A DNA stretch of 64,000 bases from Caballeronia sp. TF1N1 (GTDB lineage Bacteria; Pseudomonadota; Gammaproteobacteria; Burkholderiales; Burkholderiaceae). The stretch covers positions 1 through 64,000 of the forward strand of contig NZ_CP084626.1 in NCBI RefSeq assembly GCF_022878925.1, in the 5' to 3' direction. Below, piece by piece: positions 30,536 through 37,527 of this stretch (positions are counted from its first letter, which is position 1; every line of letters begins with the position of its first letter). The translations under genes were made by a program, and so were the position numbers. The notes beneath the pieces are model-generated. The model was not told the DNA's origin. It did no database searches and saw only the letters and a list, made by a program, of their open reading frames with translations.

Positions 30536-31249
30536 ATGGCGACCATCCTGGTAGTAGACGATGAAATGGGGATCCGGGAACTGCTCTCCGAGATCCTGAG
30601 CGACGAAGGCCACGTGGTGGACGTGGCGGAGAACGCGCAACACGCGCGCGACTACCGCTTGCAGCAGACGCCCGACCTCGTGCTGCTCGACATCTGGATG
30701 CCCGACACCGACGGCGTAACGCTGCTGAAGGAGTGGGCCGCGCAGGGCAAGCTCACGATGCCGGTCATCATGATGTCGGGGCACGCGACCATCGACACGG
30801 CCGTCGAAGCGACGAAGATCGGCGCGCTCAATTTTCTCGAGAAGCCGATCGCGTTGCAGAAACTGCTTAAGGCGGTCGAGCAGGGTCTGGCGCATGGAAG
30901 CGCGGCGCCCGCGGTCGTGTCATCGACCAAGCCGCTGACGAGCGCGGGGGCATCCGGCGTGCCGGTGGCCGCTGCGCTGCCGAGCGCGTCGGCGTTGAAC
31001 GCCACACCCGGCGACGTGGCTTCGGGTGGGGCATCGCCGAACGCGGGACAGACGGCATCGATCTCGTTCGATATTCCCTTGCGCGACGCCCGCGATGCTT
31101 TCGAGCGCGCGTACTTCGAATATCACCTCGCGCGCGAGAACGGCAGCATGACGCGCGTCGCCGAAAAGACGGGGCTCGAACGTACACACTTGTACCGCAA
31201 GCTCAAGCAATTGGGCGTCGATCTCGGAAAGAACAAGAACGACGTTTGA
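30536..31249 (+). CDS. NtrX-like response regulator without AAA+ domain
   Basis: The 237-residue protein joins a receiver domain (1-120, phosphorylated Asp52 in LVLLDIWMPDTDG, Lys of the EKPI motif) to a Fis-type helix-turn-helix (about 195-237, MTRVAEKTGLERTHLYRKL) through a 60-residue Ala/Ser/Gly/Pro linker. NtrX proteins normally have a sigma54-activating AAA+ module between those parts; here it is absent, so this protein cannot drive sigma54 polymerase by itself and should act as a sigma70-type activator or repressor. The start codon follows the kinase stop directly (TAAATG), showing translational coupling. Regulated genes are unknown. Confidence 0.92.
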   Translation: MATILVVDDEMGIRELLSEILSDEGHVVDVAENAQHARDYRLQQTPDLVLLDIWMPDTDGVTLLKEWAAQGKLTMPVIMMSGHATIDTAVEATKIGALNFLEKPIALQKLLKAVEQGLAHGSAAPAVVSSTKPLTSAGASGVPVAAALPSASALNATPGDVASGGASPNAGQTASISFDIPLRDARDAFERAYFEYHLARENGSMTRVAEKTGLERTHLYRKLKQLGVDLGKNKNDV

Positions 31250-31344
31250 CCCGCGGCATCGAGCCGATTGCGTCGAATTGGAGAAAAATTCGGCTCAAGG
31301 CTTGAGCCTCGTGCATCACTCTGATATAGTCTCACTTCTCCGAT

Positions 31345-31420
31345 GGCCCGGTAGCTCAGTTGGTAGAGCAGCGGATTGAAAATCCGCGTGTCGATGGTTC
31401 GATTCCGTCCCAGGCCACCA
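31345..31420 (+). tRNA. tRNA-Phe (anticodon GAA), CCA encoded, one acceptor mismatch
   Basis: A complete 76-nt cloverleaf is present. The anticodon stem GCGGA / TCCGC encloses TTGAAAA, giving GAA. The T-stem GATGG / CCGTC is intact with one wobble pair. The acceptor stem is GGCCCGG / CCAGGCC, so position 5 (C) faces A68, a C-A mismatch; all other pairs are normal. CCA is encoded. Confidence 0.95.
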
Positions 31421-31429
31421 GAATTAAGA

Positions 31430-31465
31430 AGCCCGAGAGTGTCATCACTCTCGGGCTTTTTCTTT
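31430..31465 (+). terminator. Intrinsic terminator after tRNA-Phe
   Basis: AGCCCGAGAGTG (31430-31441) and CACTCTCGGGCT (31446-31457) form a perfect 12-bp stem with loop TCAT, followed by TTTTCTTTT. Confidence 0.92.
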
Positions 31466-31509
31466 TGCGGCGGGCCTTTGTCAGGCTCGGTATCTGCACG
31501 AAACAAGCG

Positions 31510-31550
31510 AAAAAGCGGACAGGCGTTTGATTTGCCTGTCCGCTTTTTTT
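31510..31550. terminator. Bidirectional terminator before the glycosidase gene end
   Basis: AAAAAGCGGACAGGC (31510-31524) pairs perfectly with GCCTGTCCGCTTTTT (31534-31548). The outer flanks AACAAGC and GCTTGTT extend the symmetry. It serves the minus-strand gene ending at 31593 and backs up the tRNA terminator. Confidence 0.9.
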
Positions 31551-31592
31551 GCTTGTTGCGGCCCCTACTGCGAGCCGCTTGGAAGAACATCT

Positions 31593-32984
31593 TTACTTCG
31601 GGTTTGCCGTGACGAAGTTTTTGAATGCCGTGTAAGCCGCCTTCACCGTCTTGCCGTCGTTCTTGATCAGACCGTAAGCACCTTCGCCGCCCGCCGGATC
31701 GTCGTACAGTTCGTACGTCTGGATAGCCTGGATGTTGTACTTCGTCGCCACCGAGACGAACTGCGCCATCATCTTGTTGCCAACGAGGTACGACGCGATC
31801 TGTTGATCCGTGCCCATGTTCGGACGCACGCCGAATTCGTTGATCCAGATCGGCTTGCCCATTGCCTGCAGCGTCGCGAGGATGTCGTGGCAGCCCGTGC
31901 CGCCGCATGCGTTCGTGATGTCGCCCTGGTCCGAGTACCAGTGCCATGCGGTGACGTCCCAGCTCACAACCGGGTGACCCGTCGTGCCGTCCGGCTGCGT
32001 GCCGGCCGCGAGCATCTGGTCGAAGCCGTAGTGCATCCACGCGCCGCCGCCCATGATGATCTTGCCCGCCGTATCCACCGACTTCACGCCGGCGATCATG
32101 CCGCGGATCACGCCACGCGCAAGCTGGAACTTCTTGTTGTCGAAGTGCTGGGGATAGACGCCATCCACGTTGCCTGTGAGGCAGTCCGCTTCGAGTTCGT
32201 TGCTGACTTCATAGTACGGATACTTGTTCGCGGCGGCCGTTTGCTGGCCGAGCGCGAAGCCTGCGTTATAAGCATCGGTTTCGCTGTTGAAGTCGATACC
32301 CATCAGCATCACCGGATACACGGTCACGCCGCCTGCCGCCATCGTCTTCGCAATGCCCGCGAGCTTGGTCGCCGCAGCCTGGCTATAGACCTCGTTGCGG
32401 TACAGCTTCACGCCGAGATCCTGCAGTTGCGACAGTTGCAGCGCGGGGCTGGAAATGTCGTATGCGCCGCCTTCGTTATTGTGGCCGTTCGCGCCGTAGA
32501 AGATCTTGGTGGTGGTCGGCGTGGCGGGCGGCGTGGCCTTCGTGTTCGACACCGTCACGCTGACGTTTTGCACCGAGCGCACGCTGTTCGATGCATTCGC
32601 CGCCGTGATCTGCCACGTATGCACGCCGTTGACCTGGCGCGTGGTATCGACGGTCGTCGAGAATGCGCCGCTTGCGGGCACGGCATCGCGCGCTACCTTG
32701 TTGCCCGTCGTCATGTCGACGACAGAAACCGTGGTCCATTTCGATCCGGTCGTGCCTTTCACGGTCACGGTGCCGGTCGCGGTTGCGTTGACCGTCGGCG
32801 CCGTCACGACGAATGCCGATGTGTTGCGCTTCGAGGCTTCCGCGGTCGATGCGAGGTCGAAGGCGTCGTTGCCGGCCCCGCCGCACGCGGTGAGCAGCAC
32901 GCTGGCGACGATCGTGGCGGCAATCAGACTTGCCTTGGGAGCGGTGAAGGCGAAACGGGCAGGGGTATGGGTCGAATTCTTCAT
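31593..32984 (-). CDS. Secreted lipoprotein, clan GH-A glycosidase-like
   Basis: The 463-residue protein has a lipoprotein signal peptide ending SVLLTACGG, so it should be anchored at the cell surface or periplasm. Residues about 55-145 look like an immunoglobulin-like beta domain rich in Thr and Val. From about 160 a TIM-barrel begins with KIFYGANGHNNEGGAYD. YYEVSNELEADC has the NE step expected for the acid/base glutamate on strand 4, and IWINEFGV the nucleophile glutamate on strand 7, the arrangement of clan GH-A (for example GH39 or GH5). The substrate is unknown; an exopolysaccharide role is a guess. No Shine-Dalgarno is visible; an inverted repeat occupies that place. Confidence 0.8.
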   Translation of the reverse strand: MKNSTHTPARFAFTAPKASLIAATIVASVLLTACGGAGNDAFDLASTAEASKRNTSAFVVTAPTVNATATGTVTVKGTTGSKWTTVSVVDMTTGNKVARDAVPASGAFSTTVDTTRQVNGVHTWQITAANASNSVRSVQNVSVTVSNTKATPPATPTTTKIFYGANGHNNEGGAYDISSPALQLSQLQDLGVKLYRNEVYSQAAATKLAGIAKTMAAGGVTVYPVMLMGIDFNSETDAYNAGFALGQQTAAANKYPYYEVSNELEADCLTGNVDGVYPQHFDNKKFQLARGVIRGMIAGVKSVDTAGKIIMGGGAWMHYGFDQMLAAGTQPDGTTGHPVVSWDVTAWHWYSDQGDITNACGGTGCHDILATLQAMGKPIWINEFGVRPNMGTDQQIASYLVGNKMMAQFVSVATKYNIQAIQTYELYDDPAGGEGAYGLIKNDGKTVKAAYTAFKNFVTANPK

Positions 32985-32987
32985 ATT

Positions 32988-33006
32988 ATTAGTTAGCGTT
33001 ACTAAT
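32988..33006 (-). repeat. Inverted repeat abutting the glycosidase start codon
   Basis: ATTAGT and ACTAAT (6 bp each, 7-nt spacer) lie 4-22 bases upstream of the ATG at 32984, where a ribosome binding site should be. It could be an operator or a leader hairpin controlling translation. Confidence 0.5.
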
Positions 33007-33743
33007 GATGTGTTGTGCGTCGGCTCAGAAAATGAGTGCGTTGACCAAAGCGCCGGAAATAAATCGGCAAATCGGTTACGGACCTGCGTCCCGCTTAACC
33101 CTGCGGATGGGTGCCGGGAGCGAGTTCATTCGCATGCCGAATGAAATTGCCCCGAAGGGTGGGCAGATCAGTCCAACGGCAGATGCCGGACGCTGCCAGA
33201 CAGCCGGACCCACACCGTTCGTCCACGCGTTTCGAGCGCCTGGAGCGATTGCGGCGTATTACCTATGGACCGGCACGAAGAAAAAGCCACGCGCTTGCTG
33301 CGTTTAAACGTTTGCGCGTTGAATTCGCCTTCAGGCGCGAATTCTGGTAAAGCGGAACTTATTGCTTGACGCAAACCGTCTTTCGGGACGATTACCTAGA
33401 ATTACGACTCATCGGCGCGGACCTTTAGCTTATAAAGACAGTTTTGCTGATTTCATTTTGGCCAATAAGTATATATTTCCGAATTCGAGTGTGTCGCACG
33501 CAGTTACGACGGATAACCGGAAGGTCATCCACGACCGCGTGTGTGGAAAAGATGATTCATTCAAGTGACGGCATTTCCTTAAAGAAGAATGACCTTCAGC
33601 CGCGTGGTGGTATGTCTCCAACAACCAGAATTCGGTGCGTATCGCCGGCCTTTACCGATAATCCGTGCTGAATCTTCGAAGCGTTTTGGGTAACTCTTTG
33701 CTCGACGCAGCCAGCCTAACGATCGGCAAACAATCGCGCTGCG

Positions 33744-33806
33744 TGATAAAATCCGCATCGAATTAAGGACTTGCCTGTCCTCGGACCGCAGGTCCTTTTT
33801 GTTTTT
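33744..33806 (+). ncRNA. Candidate small RNA or leader: extended -10 promoter and terminator
   Basis: TGATAAAAT (33744-33752) is an extended -10 box. Starting near 33759, a transcript would meet a terminator within about 48 nt: AAGGACTTGC (33765-33774) pairs with GCAGGTCCTT (33788-33797, one G-T pair) before TTTTTGTTTTT. GGACC-GCA-GGTCC (33783-33795) is an overlapping alternative hairpin. It lies 195 bp before queC. No -35 is evident. This is a candidate only. Confidence 0.4.
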
Positions 33807-34001
33807 CGACGTTGTGGCTTACAGGCGCGGCCGGTAAAAAGCGTGCGAATTCTGGCGACGCCTTCGTATATGGGACATAAAGAGTCGCCGCACGTGGGGA
33901 AAGGGTCGTCGGCCTATACTGAAACGTCGGGGTAAAAGCATGTCTCTCTTACCGACCGGCGACATGGCCCGTAGGCCAATCTCAAAACACGGAGTTTCAC
34001 G

Positions 34002-34736
34002 GTGACTCGTACAGACGCTAAGGACAGCGCGCTCGTGCTGTTTTCCGGCGGACAGGACTCGGCTACATGCCTTGCCTGGGCGCTCGAACGCTATAAGACC
34101 GTCGAGACGCTGGGTTTCGACTATGGTCAGCGGCATCGCGTCGAACTCGAGTGTCGTGACGGTTTTCGCGCCGCCGTGCTGCGCGATTTTCCGCATTGGG
34201 CTGAGCGGCTCGGCGAAGACCACACAATCGATCTATCGGTTCTCGGCGCCATCAGCGATACCGCGATGACACGCGAAATCGAGATTCAGTCGACCGCAAG
34301 CGGCCTGCCGAACACCTTCGTGCCCGGACGCAATCTGTTGTTCATGACGATCGCGGCGGCGGTGGCGTATCGGCGCGGATTGAAAGTTCTCGTCGGCGGC
34401 ATGTGCGAGACGGATTTCTCCGGCTATCCCGATTGCCGTGACGACACCATGAAAGCGCTGCAAGTGGCGCTCAATCTCGGCATGGAGACGCGTTACGCGC
34501 TTGAAACGCCGCTGATGTGGCTCGACAAGGCCGACACGTGGCGTTTGGCTGAAACGCTCGGCGGCGACGCGCTCGTCGAATTGATCCGCGTCGAAACGCA
34601 CACGTGCTATGTAGGCGAGCGCGCCGAGCTACACGACTGGGGCTTCGGCTGCGGCCAATGCCCGGCGTGCAAGCTGCGCAAACGCGGTTACGAGGCATAC
34701 CGCGCGGGCGAGCAAGTCACTATTGCGCCGGTTTGA
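34002..34736 (+). CDS. queC: 7-cyano-7-deazaguanine synthase QueC
   Basis: The 244-residue enzyme converts 7-carboxy-7-deazaguanine, ammonia and ATP to preQ0, the precursor of queuosine in tRNA. The PP-loop SGGQDS (15-20) binds ATP, and the C-terminal zinc site is [11 protein letters not shown] with an earlier cysteine in [10 protein letters not shown]. The start is GTG 34002 with GGAG nearby; no ATG fits. The gene is followed by queE after 24 bp and queD after 17 more, giving three consecutive pathway steps in one operon. FolE/QueF are not in the window. I see no match to a preQ1 riboswitch upstream. Confidence 0.95.
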   Translation: MTRTDAKDSALVLFSGGQDSATCLAWALERYKTVETLGFDYGQRHRVELECRDGFRAAVLRDFPHWAERLGEDHTIDLSVLGAISDTAMTREIEIQSTASGLPNTFVPGRNLLFMTIAAAVAYRRGLKVLVGGMCETDFSGYPDCRDDTMKALQVALNLGMETRYALETPLMWLDKADTWRLAETLGGDALVELIRVETHTCYVGERAELHDWGFGCGQCPACKLRKRGYEAYRAGEQVTIAPV

Positions 34737-34760
34737 ACTTCAATTGATCACAGAGCAGTC

Positions 34761-35393
34761 ATGACGTACGCAGTGAAGGAAATCTTCTACACGTTGCAAG
34801 GCGAGGGCGCGAACGCCGGGCGTCCGGCCGTGTTTTGCCGCTTTGCCGGCTGCAATCTGTGGTCGGGTCGCGAGCAGGATCGCGCTGAAGCCGTCTGCCA
34901 GTTCTGCGATACCGACTTCGTCGGCACCGATGGCGAGAACGGCGGCAAATACCGCACGCCCGCCGAACTCGTCGCGATGATCGCCTCGCTCTGGCCCGAA
35001 GGCGAGGCGAACAAGTTCGTCGTCTGCACGGGCGGCGAACCGATGCTGCAAATCGACCAGCCTTTCGTCGATGCCCTTCACGGCGCTGGCTTCGAAATGG
35101 CTATCGAAACGAATGGCTCGCTGCCGGTACTCGACAGCATCGACTGGATTTGCGTGAGTCCGAAAGCCGACGCACCGCTCGTTGTGACCAAGGGCCATGA
35201 GCTGAAGGTCGTCGTGCCGCAGGACAACCAGCGCCTCGCCGATTACGAAAAGCTCGATTTCGAGTACTTCCTCGTCCAGCCAATGGACGGCCCGTCGCGC
35301 GACATCAACACGAAGCTCGCGGTCGACTGGTGCAAGCGGCATCCCAAGTGGCGGCTGTCGATGCAGACGCATAAATATTTGAACATTCCCTGA
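34761..35393 (+). CDS. queE: 7-carboxy-7-deazaguanine synthase QueE
   Basis: The 210-residue radical SAM enzyme contracts 6-carboxytetrahydropterin to 7-carboxy-7-deazaguanine. The cluster cysteines are C31, C46 and C49, a CX14CX2C spacing instead of the classic CX3CX2C; this modified loop is known from the Burkholderia multivorans QueE. GGEPM is the SAM-binding GGE motif, and the short core lacks parts of the full radical SAM barrel, also as in that enzyme. ATG 34761 is preceded only by a weak ribosome binding site. It stands between queC and queD, as expected for the pathway. Confidence 0.95.
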   Translation: MTYAVKEIFYTLQGEGANAGRPAVFCRFAGCNLWSGREQDRAEAVCQFCDTDFVGTDGENGGKYRTPAELVAMIASLWPEGEANKFVVCTGGEPMLQIDQPFVDALHGAGFEMAIETNGSLPVLDSIDWICVSPKADAPLVVTKGHELKVVVPQDNQRLADYEKLDFEYFLVQPMDGPSRDINTKLAVDWCKRHPKWRLSMQTHKYLNIP

Positions 35394-35410
35394 CAGACGG
35401 TCCCGCCGAC

Positions 35411-35857
35411 GTGCAGACGATTACCCGAAAACTCGAATTCGATGCGGGCCACCGCATCCCCGATCACCGCAGTCAGTGCCGCAATTTGCACGGGCATCGT
35501 TACGTGCTCGAAATCACGCTGCAAGGCGATCTCGTGGATGTCGAAGGCGCGCCCGATCGCGGCATGGTCATGGACTTCGCGGATGTGAAGTCGCTCGCCA
35601 TGGAGCATCTCGTCAACAAGTGGGATCACGCTTTCATCGTCTACGAAGGCGACGTGAAAGTACGCGATTTCTTGCAGTCGATGGCCGATCACAAGACCGT
35701 CGTGTTCGACCGCATTCCGACGGTCGAGAATATGGCGGCGGTCGCGTTCAAGATTCTCGCGGAAGTCTACGACGCGCATTACGGCGTCAATCTCAAGCTC
35801 AAGCGCCTTCGCTTGTACGAAACGCCCAATTGTTGGGCCGACGTGGAACACGCCTGA
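35411..35857 (+). CDS. queD: 6-carboxytetrahydropterin synthase QueD
   Basis: The 148-residue enzyme makes 6-carboxy-5,6,7,8-tetrahydropterin from dihydroneopterin triphosphate, the step before QueE. The zinc ligands are His14 in DAGHRI and His27 and His29 in LHGHRY; catalytic Cys23 lies in SQCRN. PTVENMA near the C-terminal half is the pterin-binding glutamate region. The start is GTG 35411, 17 bp after the queE stop. It is longer than E. coli QueD (121 residues), mainly in the middle. It closes the queC-queE-queD operon. Confidence 0.94.
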   Translation: MQTITRKLEFDAGHRIPDHRSQCRNLHGHRYVLEITLQGDLVDVEGAPDRGMVMDFADVKSLAMEHLVNKWDHAFIVYEGDVKVRDFLQSMADHKTVVFDRIPTVENMAAVAFKILAEVYDAHYGVNLKLKRLRLYETPNCWADVEHA

Positions 35858-36019
35858 CGCATCCGGCGGCGCGGCCCACGCCTGCGTCGCCGTCACGGTA
35901 TCATCGCTCGTTGAATCGCCCGTCTTCCGCGGCGACACAAACGGAGCGCGAGTAATGCCGTCATTCCTTCCGCCGTTTTTCTGCTTCTCGAAGCGCGCCC
36001 AACTTACAGGAGCCGCGCT

Positions 36020-36802
36020 ATGAGCACCTTCACGAATCCCCTCAAGCAACGTCTCGCCGAACCCGGCGCGCTCTTCGGCCTGTGGCTGTCGCTCGGCAGC
36101 GCCGATGCCGCCGAAGCGCTCGCGCACGCGGGCTTCGACTGGCTGTGTATCGACATGGAGCACTCGCCGAACGATAGCCGCGACGTCGTCGATCAGTTGC
36201 GCGCGATCGCGGCGGCGCATCTGCCGAGCGAGCCGATCGTGCGCGTGCCGTTCTCGGATGGCTGGCTCGTCAAGCGCGTGCTGGACGCGGGCGCGCGCAC
36301 GCTGATGTTCCCCAACGTGCAATCGGCCGAGGATGCCGCGCGCATCGTGCAGCTCACGCAGTATCCGACCGAAGCCCAGCTCGACGGCTTGCGCGGCGTC
36401 GCGGGCATGGTGCGCGCGGCTGCGTACGGCATGCGGCGCGACTACGTGACGGGCGCGAACGCGCAGATCGCGACCATCGTGCAGATCGAATCGGTGGCGG
36501 CGCTCGAAGCCGTCGACGAGATCGCGGCGACGCCCGGCATAGACTGCCTCTTCATCGGGCCCGCGGATCTCGCGGCAAGCCTCGGCCATCTCGGCGACAT
36601 GAAGCACCCGGATGTGCAGGCAGCCATCGACAAGGTTGCGGCAGCCGCGAAGCGCGCGGGCATCGCGAGCGGCATTTTCGCGATCGATGTCGCTGGCGCG
36701 CGACAATATGCGCAAGCCGGCATCAACCTGATCGCGCTCGCCGCCGACGTCATGTGGCTCCTGAAGGCGACGCGCCAGGCTTTGCAGGAGGCAAGAGCAT
36801 GA
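36020..36802 (+). CDS. HpcH/HpaI family aldolase
   Basis: The 260-residue TIM-barrel protein fits the metal-dependent class II aldolases that cleave 4-hydroxy-2-oxo acids to pyruvate and an aldehyde. FDWLCIDMEHSPND, RVPFSDGWLVKRVLDAGA, VQIESVAALEAVDEIAATPG (with the metal-binding Glu) and CLFIGPADLAASLG are family hallmarks. Substrate chain length cannot be told; neighbours do not encode an aromatic or sugar-acid pathway. ATG 36020 has TTACAGGAGCCGCGCT upstream. Its stop overlaps the Sel1 gene start by ATGA, so the two are co-translated although their roles do not look linked. Confidence 0.9.
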   Translation: MSTFTNPLKQRLAEPGALFGLWLSLGSADAAEALAHAGFDWLCIDMEHSPNDSRDVVDQLRAIAAAHLPSEPIVRVPFSDGWLVKRVLDAGARTLMFPNVQSAEDAARIVQLTQYPTEAQLDGLRGVAGMVRAAAYGMRRDYVTGANAQIATIVQIESVAALEAVDEIAATPGIDCLFIGPADLAASLGHLGDMKHPDVQAAIDKVAAAAKRAGIASGIFAIDVAGARQYAQAGINLIALAADVMWLLKATRQALQEARA

Positions 36803-37488
36803 ACACGGCTTGGCGTGGCGGCATCGCTGCAGCCTGTTTGATGTTCGGCGCGGCGTTCGCGGCCAACGCGCAGTCGCAGACGATGCCAAAGCCGACGGAC
36901 CTCGCGACGCAAAACGCCGTCGCCGATTACAACGCGGGCAATCTCGTCTCAGCGCGTTCGCAGTTCCGTCGCGCCGCGCAAAAGGGCAGCCGCCTCGCCG
37001 AATTCAATTACGCGATGATGCTGCTGAACGGCGAAGGCGGTCCCGCAAATGTCCCCGAAGGCAAGAAGTGGTTGCGTAGCGCCGCCGACGCCAACATGTC
37101 TCACGCGCAGTTCGTGTACGGCAAGATGTACGACGACGGCCAGTTCGTGGACAAGGACCCGGCGGAAGCGCATCGCTGGTTCTTGCGCGCCGCGAGTCAG
37201 GGACACGTGCAGGCGGAACTCGCGCTCGCCAACCAGTTCCTCGATGGACGCGGCACCACGCGAGACAACGAGCAGGCATTCACCTGGTACAAGAAGGCGG
37301 CGGAAGGCGGCGACATGACCGCGCAATACGTGGCGGGATCGTTCTACGAACGTGGCGGCGATGGCGTCGAGCGCAATCTCAACGTCGCGCGTGCTTATTA
37401 CGCGGCGGCGGCCGCGCAAGGCGATCCGGCGGCGAAGCTCAAGTACCTGCAACTGAGCGCGGAGCTGGAAAAGCAAAAGCCGCAGTGA
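36799..37488 (+). CDS. Exported Sel1-repeat protein
   Basis: The 229-residue protein has a signal peptide (cleaved after about AANAQS, residue 26) followed by four or five Sel1-like repeats of about 36 residues, for example YNAGNLVSARSQFRRAAQKG, VPEGKKWLRSAADANMSHAQ and PAEAHRWFLRAASQGHVQAE. Sel1 repeats form alpha solenoids that bind partner proteins. The start ATG 36799 overlaps the aldolase stop and follows GCAGGAGGCAAGAGC. The 3' end of the gene forms the 5' arm of its own terminator. The partner is unknown; a periplasmic scaffold is likely. Confidence 0.88.
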   Translation: MNTAWRGGIAAACLMFGAAFAANAQSQTMPKPTDLATQNAVADYNAGNLVSARSQFRRAAQKGSRLAEFNYAMMLLNGEGGPANVPEGKKWLRSAADANMSHAQFVYGKMYDDGQFVDKDPAEAHRWFLRAASQGHVQAELALANQFLDGRGTTRDNEQAFTWYKKAAEGGDMTAQYVAGSFYERGGDGVERNLNVARAYYAAAAAQGDPAAKLKYLQLSAELEKQKPQ

Positions 37489-37508
37489 ACATGACGCTGC
37501 GGCTTTTT
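37476..37508. terminator. Terminator whose stem starts inside the Sel1 gene
   Basis: AAAGCCGCAG (37476-37485, coding) pairs perfectly with CTGCGGCTTT (37497-37506), followed by TT. The minus strand also yields TTTTGCTTTT, so it can serve the convergent rodA gene. Confidence 0.8.
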
Positions 37509-37527
37509 CGGGACACGGGGATTGAGG

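Larger units (their letters stand above)
32985..34001. other. 1-kb intergenic region, AT-richer than its surroundings
   Basis: I find no convincing gene here. It holds an inverted repeat right before the glycosidase gene (32988-33006), an AT-rich stretch around 33420-33490 with TATATATTT, a short putative transcription unit with its own terminator (33744-33806), and the queC promoter region with TATACT at 33915-33920 and a small hairpin GGTAA...TTACC (33931-33953). Small open frames at 33362-33568 (+) and 33430-33624 (-) lack ribosome binding sites and family resemblance. Base use differs from the neighbours, which may mark old insertion or decay. Confidence 0.6.

Noticed and set aside
33362..33624. 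Two short overlapping frames on opposite strands in the AT-rich spacer
   Set aside because: No ribosome binding site, no resemblance, overlapping each other; listed only as part of the spacer.
33901..34001. Possible preQ1 riboswitch before queC
   Set aside because: The hairpin GGTAA...TTACC does not fit the preQ1-I, II or III patterns I know.
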